64,000 nt of DNA from Candidatus Mycolicibacterium alkanivorans (GTDB taxonomy: Bacteria > Actinomycetota > Actinomycetes > Mycobacteriales > Mycobacteriaceae), in assembly GCF_022760805.1 (NCBI RefSeq), contig NZ_JAIVFL010000001.1:1612001-1676000 (forward strand), read 5' to 3'. The notes under the pieces are model-generated. The model saw only the letters and a program-made list of their open reading frames with translations. It searched no databases and was not told where the DNA came from. Both the position numbers and the translations under genes were made by a program. Positions 57,350 to 64,000 of the stretch are shown one piece after another; position 1 is the first letter of the stretch; each line of letters opens with the position of its first letter.

Positions 57350-58522
57350 ATGGCCGAGATCGTCTTGGAGCACGTGACCAAGAGTTACCCCGACGGTTCA
57401 GTCGCCGTGAAGGACCTGAGCCTGACGATCGCCGACGGTGAGTTCGTTATCCTGGTCGGCCCGTCCGGATGCGGAAAATCCACCACGCTCAACATGATTG
57501 CCGGGCTGGAGGACATCACCTCCGGGGAGTTGCGCATCGGCGGTGAGCGGGTCAATGAGAAGGCGCCCCGCGACCGCGACATCGCGATGGTGTTCCAGTC
57601 CTACGCGCTCTACCCGCACATGACGGTGCGCCAGAACATCGCCTTCCCGCTGACGCTGACCAAGATGAAGAAGGCCGAGATCGCGCGGAAGGTCGAGGAG
57701 ACCGCGAAAATCCTTGACTTGAGCGACTTTCTGGACCGCAAGCCCTCACAGCTCTCCGGTGGGCAGCGCCAGCGGGTGGCGATGGGACGTGCGATCGTCC
57801 GCAATCCCAAGGCCTTCCTGATGGACGAGCCGCTGTCCAACCTCGACGCCAAGCTGCGGGTGCAGATGCGCGGCGAGATCGCCCGGCTGCAGAACCGGCT
57901 GGGCACCACCACCGTCTATGTCACCCACGACCAGACCGAGGCCATGACGCTCGGCGACCGCGTCGTCGTGCTGCGCGCGGGGGAGGCCCAGCAGATCGGC
58001 ACTCCCGAAGAGCTCTACGGGAAGCCGGCCAACCTGTTCGTGGCCGGGTTCATCGGCTCACCGGCGATGAACTTCTTCCCGGCGACGCTCACCGACGTCG
58101 GCCTGACCCTGCCGTTCGGCGAGGTGACCCTTCCGCCGGACGTCTTCGACCTGGTACACCGGCATCCGGCACCTGCCAACATCATTGCCGGGGTGCGCCC
58201 CGAGCACATCGAGGATGCCTCGCTCATCGACGCCTACGAGCGCATCCGCGCACTGACGTTCGAGATCAAGATCGACCTCGTGGAATCGCTGGGTGCCGAC
58301 AAGTACGTCTACTTCGCCACCTCGGGCGCGGGCGCGCGGTCGGCTCAGCTGTCCGAACTCGCCGCGGGGTCGGGGGCCGGTGAAAACGAGTTCGTCGCAA
58401 GGCTTTCCGCGGAGTCGAAGGCGGCCAAGGGGCAGGCCATCGAGTTGGCGCTCGACACAACCAAACTGCACATCTTCGATGCCGACAGCGGGGTGAACCT
58501 CACCGTCCCGCCCGTGGCGTGA
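57350..58522 (+). CDS. sugC: SugC, trehalose ABC importer ATPase
   Basis: A 390-residue MalK/UgpC-type ATPase. Walker [20 protein letters not shown]-loop [11 protein letters not shown], signature [15 protein letters not shown], Walker [13 protein letters not shown] and the switch [13 protein letters not shown] are all intact; a C-terminal OB-fold regulatory domain follows ([20 protein letters not shown]). ATG 57350 is 4 bases after sugB. It ends the lpqY-sugABC operon, convergent with corA. Confidence 0.96.
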   Translation: MAEIVLEHVTKSYPDGSVAVKDLSLTIADGEFVILVGPSGCGKSTTLNMIAGLEDITSGELRIGGERVNEKAPRDRDIAMVFQSYALYPHMTVRQNIAFPLTLTKMKKAEIARKVEETAKILDLSDFLDRKPSQLSGGQRQRVAMGRAIVRNPKAFLMDEPLSNLDAKLRVQMRGEIARLQNRLGTTTVYVTHDQTEAMTLGDRVVVLRAGEAQQIGTPEELYGKPANLFVAGFIGSPAMNFFPATLTDVGLTLPFGEVTLPPDVFDLVHRHPAPANIIAGVRPEHIEDASLIDAYERIRALTFEIKIDLVESLGADKYVYFATSGAGARSAQLSELAAGSGAGENEFVARLSAESKAAKGQAIELALDTTKLHIFDADSGVNLTVPPVA

Positions 58523-58558
58523 GGTGAGCGAGCCGCTGACCGCCGTCCGCGACCATGT

Positions 58559-58629
58559 GCGCCGACAAGTCGCGTCGACGTGCCGAGGTTCGGGCCGGAC
58601 GCCGACGGCGTCGCACACTCTGTCGGCGC
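58559..58629. repeat. Inverted repeat between convergent sugC and corA
   Basis: GCGCCGACA (58559-58567) is repeated inversely as TGTCGGCGC (58621-58629), with 53 bases between. It lies between stop codons at 58522 and 58643 and may terminate transcription. No other gene is supported in this 120-base gap. Confidence 0.45.
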
Positions 58630-58642
58630 GGGGAGAACGGGC

Positions 58643-59752
58643 CTACAGCCAGTGATTGCGCCGGAAGGTGCGGTAGAGGAATCCGCAGATGCTCGCCATC
58701 CCCAGGAGCGCCAACGGGTAGCCCCACTCCCACTGCAACTCGGGCATGTTCTCGAAGTTCATGCCGTAGATGCCGGCGATCATCGTCGGCACCGCGGCCA
58801 TGGCCGCCCACGCGGTGATCTTGCGCATGTCGGTGCTCTGCTGCATGCCGACCTTGGCCAGCGCGGCCTGCACCAGTGAGGACAACATCTCGTCGTAGCT
58901 GGCGATCCGGTCGGCGGCCTGGGTCTGGTGATCGAGGACGTCGCGCATGTAGCGCAGCAGTTCCTTGGTCAGCAGATCCTTGTAGTCGGTGTTGAACCTC
59001 GCCAGCGCGACGGTCAGAGGTGATACCGCCCTTCGCAATTCGACGACCTCACGCTTGAGCATGTAGATCGGCTCGATGTCGGTCTGGGACAGTGGCGAGA
59101 ACGTTTCGGATTCGATGGCGTCGATATCGCCCTCCATCAGCTCACTGACTTCGCGATAGGTGTCCACCACGTGGTCGGCGATGGCGTGCATCACCGCATA
59201 CGGACCCAGTGCCAGCTGCTGGTGTTCGCTCTCCAGGTGTCTGCGCAGTCCAGCCAGACCGGTGTGGTCGCCATGCCGAACGGTGACGACGAAGTCCCGG
59301 CCGACGAAGACCATGATCTCGCCGGTCTCCACGATCTCGTGGGCCAGGGCCACCGACTCGTGCGGTACGTAGATGACCGTCTTGAGGACCAGGAACAGCG
59401 TGTCGTCGTAGCGTTCCACCTTCGGCCGCTGGTGGGCCTGTACGGCATCTTCGACCGCGAGCGGGTGCAGCCCGAAGACCTCGGCCACCGCCTGCATCTG
59501 GAACTCGTCGGGCTCGTGCAAACCGATCCAGACGAAGGCCTTCTGCCCCTCGACCTCGAGTTCGTGCACCTTGGCCAGAGCCGCGGCGTGGGTGTATTTG
59601 CCGGGCAGTCGTGCGCCTTCGACGTAGATGGCGCAGTCCACGGTGGCCCGGGCTACGGGCACGTGGATGCGCTTGGCGTCGACCTCGACCTCATCGGGAC
59701 GGGTGCGGTTCGCACCGAGCAGTGACGGCGGCAGGGCGCGAAACGACGGCAA
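58643..59752 (-). CDS. corA: CorA magnesium/cobalt channel
   Basis: A 369-residue CorA-family channel. A large cytoplasmic domain (GQKAFVWIGLHEPDEFQMQA, HPLAVEDAVQAHQRPKVERY) is followed by a long stalk helix and two membrane helices with the selectivity motif YGMNF. C-terminal RRNHWL is conserved. TTG 59752 is preferred: GGGGAGG lies 7 bases upstream and the protein then starts LPSFRALPP, matching the known N-terminus. ATG 59770 would add 6 residues. It is divergent from the malic enzyme gene. Confidence 0.92.
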   Translation of the reverse strand: MPSFRALPPSLLGANRTRPDEVEVDAKRIHVPVARATVDCAIYVEGARLPGKYTHAAALAKVHELEVEGQKAFVWIGLHEPDEFQMQAVAEVFGLHPLAVEDAVQAHQRPKVERYDDTLFLVLKTVIYVPHESVALAHEIVETGEIMVFVGRDFVVTVRHGDHTGLAGLRRHLESEHQQLALGPYAVMHAIADHVVDTYREVSELMEGDIDAIESETFSPLSQTDIEPIYMLKREVVELRRAVSPLTVALARFNTDYKDLLTKELLRYMRDVLDHQTQAADRIASYDEMLSSLVQAALAKVGMQQSTDMRKITAWAAMAAVPTMIAGIYGMNFENMPELQWEWGYPLALLGMASICGFLYRTFRRNHWL

Positions 59753-59876
59753 GATCCGGCCTCCCCTCATGGGTGGTGAGGCCCCGGGGGCCCGACCGGA
59801 AATGCTACGCGCCGATAGTTGCGCGGGTGCTCTTCGGTGGGAAAGAACCCCGCTCTCCACGGCGGCAGGGGTCGAG

Positions 59877-59882
59877 TACCCT
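59877..59882 (+). promoter_or_regulatory. -10 hexamer for a leaderless malic enzyme transcript
   Basis: TACCCT ends 6 bases before GTG 59889. Confidence 0.55.
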
Positions 59883-59888
59883 GACGCA

Positions 59889-61061
<1,173 letters not shown>

Positions 61062-61064
61062 CGA

Positions 61065-61910
61065 GTGATTCGGCAGCTGGTTCTGGGGCTGCTGGCGCTC
61101 CTGCTGGTCGCCTGCGGCACTCCAGCCCCAGCCCCAGGCCCGTCCATGGCAGTGGGCACCACCGCCGATCCCGAGACCACGCTGCTGGCACAACTGTACG
61201 CCGCCGCGTTGCGGTCCTACGGCACCGCCGCGCACGTCGAGACTCTGCCAGAACCGTTGGCGGCCTTGGATTCCGGTTCGGTCAGTGTGGTGCCGGGGTT
61301 CACTGGGCGGTTCCTGCAGACCTTCGCACCCGGATCGGCGGCGCGCTCGGATGTGCAGGTGTATCGAGCCATGGTCGGTGCGTTGCCGGAGGGGGTGGCT
61401 GCTGGCGATTACACCACCTCAGCCGATGACAAGCCCGCGTTGGCCGTCACCTATGCCACCGCCAAGGCGTGGGGGAGCCGGGATCTGACCGCCCTGGTGC
61501 GTCATTGCGCCGGGCTGTCCGTCGGCGCGGTCGGTGCGGCGCAGTGGGTGCCGACGGCGATCGGGACGTGCACACTGCCGTCGGTGCGCGAATTCCCGGA
61601 CGAGAAGGCGATGTTCGAAGCGCTGCGCCGCGGCGAGATCCTTGCGGGCTGGACCGGTACGGCGGACAGCGGCGTGCCCAGCGATCTCGTCGTCCTCGCC
61701 GACCGCAAGCCCACGCTGGTGCAGGCGGAGAACATCGTGCCACTCTACCGGCGCAACGAACTCGACCAGCAGCAGGTGCGCGCGGTCAACGAACTTGCCG
61801 GCGTGCTGGACACCGGCTCGCTGGTCGACATGCGGCGCCAGGTTGCCGAGGGCGGCGAACCGCGCACGGTGGCCGAAAACTGGCTCTCCGCACACCCATT
61901 GGGGCGCTGA
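61065..61910 (+). CDS. lpqZ: LpqZ, OpuAC-type substrate-binding lipoprotein
   Basis: A 281-residue lipoprotein with signal peptide and lipobox LVAC (Cys 17). The mature part resembles the glycine betaine/osmoprotectant-binding family (ETTLLAQLYAAALRSYGTAA, VPGFTGRFLQTFAP, LADRKPTLVQAENIVPLYRR). No permease or ATPase genes are adjacent, so a transport role is uncertain. GTG 61065 lies 3 bases after the malic enzyme stop, suggesting cotranscription. Corresponds to Rv1244. Confidence 0.88.
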   Translation: MIRQLVLGLLALLLVACGTPAPAPGPSMAVGTTADPETTLLAQLYAAALRSYGTAAHVETLPEPLAALDSGSVSVVPGFTGRFLQTFAPGSAARSDVQVYRAMVGALPEGVAAGDYTTSADDKPALAVTYATAKAWGSRDLTALVRHCAGLSVGAVGAAQWVPTAIGTCTLPSVREFPDEKAMFEALRRGEILAGWTGTADSGVPSDLVVLADRKPTLVQAENIVPLYRRNELDQQQVRAVNELAGVLDTGSLVDMRRQVAEGGEPRTVAENWLSAHPLGR

Positions 61911-61916
61911 GGTCCG

Positions 61917-62729
61917 CTACAGCCGACCCATGATAGGCCGCAGCAACCGCTGATAGCCCGACCCGGTGATGCGCACGATGAGGTCCAGGATCTTGGCGTC
62001 GGGACCCACCAGGACGCGGGCCCGGTTCCGGCGCACCCCGTCGAGGATGATCCGGGCCGCCTTCTCCGGTGGCGTCATGGCGAGCGTGTCGAATGACTGT
62101 GCCAGCGCGGCCTGATCGAGGCCCTCGGCGACGGTGGCGTTGCGGGCGATCGCGGTCTGGATGCCGCCCGGGTGCACCGTGGTGACCTTCACCGGATGCT
62201 TGGCCCTGATCATCTCCTGGCGCAGCGCCTCGGTGAACCCGCGCACCGCGAACTTGGCCGAGTTGTAGGCGGCCTGGCCGGGCACCGAGAACAGGCCGAA
62301 CACGCTGGAGATGTTGACCACATGACCGTCGCCGGACTCGATGAGGTGGGGCAGGAAGACCTTGGTGCCGTTGACCACACCCCAGAAGTCGACGTCCATC
62401 ACCCGCTCGATGTCCTTGAACTGGGTGACCTCGACGTCGCCGGAGTACGCAATGCCGGCGTTGTTGTAGACCTGGTTGACCTTGCCGAAGTGCTCCTTGA
62501 CAGCGTCGGCGTAGGCCTGGAAGGCCTCGCGTTCGGTGACGTCGAGGCGGTTCGCCTTCACCGGGGCGCCGATGGCTTTCAGCCGCTCCTCGGTGAGCGC
62601 GAGGCCCTCGGTGTCGACATCGCTGATCGCCACGCTGGCACCCGATCGGCCCAGTTCGACGGCCAGGGCCTGGCCGATGCCCGAACCGGCTCCCGTCAGC
62701 ACTGCGACCTTCCCGGCGAACCCCTGCAC
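61917..62729 (-). CDS. Short-chain dehydrogenase/reductase (Rv1245c-like)
   Basis: A 270-residue SDR. The cofactor loop is VLTGAGSGIGQALA, the acidic residue in AISDVDTEGLA suggests NAD preference, and NNAGIAYSG and the catalytic Ser-Tyr-Lys appear in NISSVFGLFSVPGQAAYNSA then KFAV. The C-terminus contains RVLVGPDAKILDLIVRITGS, typical of a mycobacterial SDR subgroup. GTG 62729 has AGGAG 5 bases upstream; a TTG at 62759 would make it leaderless but with a poor start codon. Substrate unknown. Confidence 0.9.
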   Translation of the reverse strand: MQGFAGKVAVLTGAGSGIGQALAVELGRSGASVAISDVDTEGLALTEERLKAIGAPVKANRLDVTEREAFQAYADAVKEHFGKVNQVYNNAGIAYSGDVEVTQFKDIERVMDVDFWGVVNGTKVFLPHLIESGDGHVVNISSVFGLFSVPGQAAYNSAKFAVRGFTEALRQEMIRAKHPVKVTTVHPGGIQTAIARNATVAEGLDQAALAQSFDTLAMTPPEKAARIILDGVRRNRARVLVGPDAKILDLIVRITGSGYQRLLRPIMGRL

Positions 62730-62766
62730 GCGCGCTCCTGTTGTTCGACGTGTGTGCAACGAGCTT

Positions 62767-62772
62767 AGGCTA
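62767..62772 (-). promoter_or_regulatory. -10 hexamer for the SDR gene
   Basis: TAGCCT on the minus strand gives a start near 62760 and a 30-base leader holding AGGAG (62735-62739). Confidence 0.45.
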
Positions 62773-62814
62773 GCGTTCGCGCCGACCGGCGGTAACGGTG
62801 GGATACCCGGCAGC

Positions 62815-62820
62815 GATGCT
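62815..62820 (+). promoter_or_regulatory. -10-like hexamer for the DUF732 gene
   Basis: GATGCT keeps A at position 2 and T at position 6 and ends 6 bases before ATG 62827. Confidence 0.35.
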
Positions 62821-62826
62821 CACAGC

Positions 62827-63201
62827 ATGATGTTCCGCCGTATGACGACCGCCGCAGCGGCCACCGGCCTGATCGCCGCAGCAGCGGCGTCCGCCGCGCC
62901 CGCGCACGCCGACACCACCGCCAACGACTTCCTCGGTGCGCTCAGCGCCGCCGGGCTCGACGGCCTCGATCCGGGGCAGGCTGTCGAGTTGGGGCAGTCG
63001 ATCTGCCCGCTGCTGGCAGAGCGCAGCCAGAACACCGCCGACATCGCGTCGACGGTCGCAGATCAGCTGGGCCGTCCGCTGGGGCCGGCCACCATGTTCA
63101 CCGGCATCGCGGTCGCGTTCTTCTGCCCGCGCGCGGTCCAGGACCTGGCCAACGGACAGTCGCCTATCCCGCTGCCGATCCTGAACAACCTCGGCTTCTA
63201 G
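62827..63201 (+). CDS. Small secreted DUF732 protein
   Basis: A 124-residue exported protein. The signal peptide (MMFRRMTTAAAATGLIAAAA, ending AHA-DT) is followed by a DUF732 domain: NDFLGALSAAGLDGLDPGQA, ELGQSICPLLAERSQN, and IAVAFFCPRAVQDLANG. Two Cys (about 59 and 99) probably form the family's conserved disulfide. ATG 62830 is an alternative start. It lies in the place of the relB/relE toxin genes of M. tuberculosis. Function unknown. Confidence 0.85.
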   Translation: MMFRRMTTAAAATGLIAAAAASAAPAHADTTANDFLGALSAAGLDGLDPGQAVELGQSICPLLAERSQNTADIASTVADQLGRPLGPATMFTGIAVAFFCPRAVQDLANGQSPIPLPILNNLGF

Positions 63202-63276
63202 GCCAAACCCGCCGCGGGCGTGCGTCCCCCATACGCCGAGCGCGGGGCGTCGGTGGCGGCGAGGCGGCCGCCTTGT

Positions 63277-64000
63277 TCACCCGAACGCCTCGTCGATGAT
63301 CTCCTGCTGCTCCACCGCATGCACCTTCGAGGAGCCCGACGACGGTGCCGACATCGCCCGCCGTGAGATCCGTTTGATCCCGGTCAGCTTCTCCGGCAAC
63401 AACTCCGGCAGGTACAGGCCCAGGTTCGGCCAGGCGCCCTGGTTGGCCGGCTCCTCCTGGACCCAGAAGTACTGCTGGGCATTGGGGTAGCTGTCCAGGG
63501 TGTTGGCCAGCCGGCGCCTGGGCAGCGGCGCCAGCTGTTCGATCCGGACGATCGCGACGTCCTCACGCTTGTCCTTGGCCTTACGGGCTTCCAGCTCGTA
63601 GTAGATCTTGCCGCTAGTCAATAGGATTCGGGTCACCTTGCTGCGGTCGCCGTCACCGTCGGTGTAGGTCGGCTCCTCGAGGATGGACCGGAACTTCTGC
63701 TCGGTGAAATCGCGGATGTCGCTGACGGCGGCCTTGTTGCGCAGCATCGACTTCGGCGTGAACACGATCAGCGGCCGGTGGATCCCGTCGAGGCCGTGGC
63801 GGCGCAGCAGGTGGAAGTAGTTCGCCGGTGTCGAGGGCGTCGCGATGGTCATCGAGCCCTCGGCCCACAGCTGCAGGAAGCGCTCGATGCGCCCTGAGGT
63901 GTGGTCGGGACCCTGGCCCTCGTGGCCGTGCGGCAGCAGCAGCACCACGTCGGAGAGCTGGCCCCACTTGGCCTCACCGGAGCTGATGAACTCGTCGATG
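63277..64000 (-). CDS. kgd: Kgd, multifunctional 2-oxoglutarate metabolism enzyme (C-terminal part only)
   Basis: The last 240 residues of a very large enzyme (about 1230 in M. tuberculosis, Rv1248c) combining E2-like and thiamine-diphosphate-dependent E1 functions. The visible end is the transketolase C-terminal region: [68 protein letters not shown] and [12 protein letters not shown]. The 5' part continues past base 64000. The 75 bases before the DUF732 stop hold nothing else that I can support. Confidence 0.95.
   Translation of the reverse strand, partial: IDEFISSGEAKWGQLSDVVLLLPHGHEGQGPDHTSGRIERFLQLWAEGSMTIATPSTPANYFHLLRRHGLDGIHRPLIVFTPKSMLRNKAAVSDIRDFTEQKFRSILEEPTYTDGDGDRSKVTRILLTSGKIYYELEARKAKDKREDVAIVRIEQLAPLPRRRLANTLDSYPNAQQYFWVQEEPANQGAWPNLGLYLPELLPEKLTGIKRISRRAMSAPSSGSSKVHAVEQQEIIDEAFG

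Noticed and set aside
58524-58655. 43-codon plus-strand ORF (MSEPLTAVRDHVRRQVAST...) between sugC and corA
   Set aside because: It runs over an inverted repeat and the corA stop, has no clear ribosome-binding site, and the C-terminal half looks random.

Overview
The window is high-GC chromosomal DNA from a mycobacterium, most likely a rapid grower (Mycolicibacterium type). The evidence is the gene content: PIM mannosyltransferase pimE, mycothiol deacetylase mshB, F420 synthase fbiC, glucosylglycerate synthase gpgS, the sigE-rseA-htrA-tatB stress cluster, the trehalose importer lpqY-sugABC, the 2-oxoglutarate enzyme kgd, and an MspA-type porin, a family I associate with fast growers and not with M. 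tuberculosis. Many genes start with GTG. No tRNA, rRNA, CRISPR array, prophage or intact insertion sequence was seen.

Layout, compared with M. tuberculosis H37Rv from memory. The order follows Rv1157c to Rv1248c almost gene for gene, but most of the blocks I remember between these genes in H37Rv are absent (narGHJI, PPE17/PE11, PE12, fadH, the pks3-pks4-papA3-mmpL10 cluster, sigI, PE13-PPE18-esxKL, PE14, relBE). 0-8.5 kb: two Ala/Pro-rich secreted proteins (one frameshifted), pimE, phhB, mutT2, a membrane protein, typA, lpqW. 8.5-18 kb: a secreted low-complexity protein, a ClC-type transporter, mshB, a 35-residue ORF with a membrane protein, a second secreted protein, fbiC, fdxC, a DapC-type aminotransferase. 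18-23 kb: MspA-like porin and the proline-use genes pucR-type regulator, pruA, pruB. 23-30 kb: acyltransferase, secreted protein, NUDIX hydrolase, fadD36, a VOC-domain remnant, a DUF5078-like protein, dapD and dapE. 30-38.5 kb: LOG protein, fadD6, folP2-gpgS, a DivIVA-like membrane protein, tagA, a DUF3117 protein, glgA, glgC. 38.5-44 kb: two truncated genes joined tail to tail, a methyltransferase, a two-gene ABC exporter with its TetR regulator, an O-methyltransferase. 44-54 kb: sigE-rseA-htrA-tatB, mrp, a lytic transglycosylase, DUF1003 and MgtE-N/CBS proteins, a citE-like remnant, two DUF4190 proteins, an Rv1234-like membrane protein. 54-64 kb: lpqY-sugABC, corA, malic enzyme, lpqZ, an SDR, a DUF732 protein and the C-terminal end of kgd.

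Functional themes are cell-envelope lipid and glycan synthesis (pimE, lpqW, gpgS, glgA/glgC, lpqY-sugABC), redox cofactors (mshB, fbiC, fdxC), diaminopimelate synthesis (dapD, dapE, dapC), proline catabolism and envelope-stress signalling. The clearest regulatory pattern is leaderless transcription. About twenty genes show a TANNNT-like -10 hexamer ending 6-8 nt before an ATG or GTG start. In three divergent pairs (phhB/mutT2, clc/mshB, NUDIX/fadD36) the two -10 elements lie close together, and in phhB/mutT2 they fuse into one perfect 12-bp palindrome.

Five genes carry lesions: a frameshift in the Rv1157c-like gene, internal or terminal deletions in the VOC and citE-like genes, and one deletion that truncates both a zinc-ribbon protein and a CocE-type hydrolase. 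I found no coherent novel multi-gene system. The best candidates for new biology are a cysteine-containing leaderless micro-ORF before fbiC, the shared-palindrome divergent promoter, an Msp porin lacking one of the acidic residues near the constriction, and a conserved-looking 35-residue ORF coupled to a CTG-started membrane protein.
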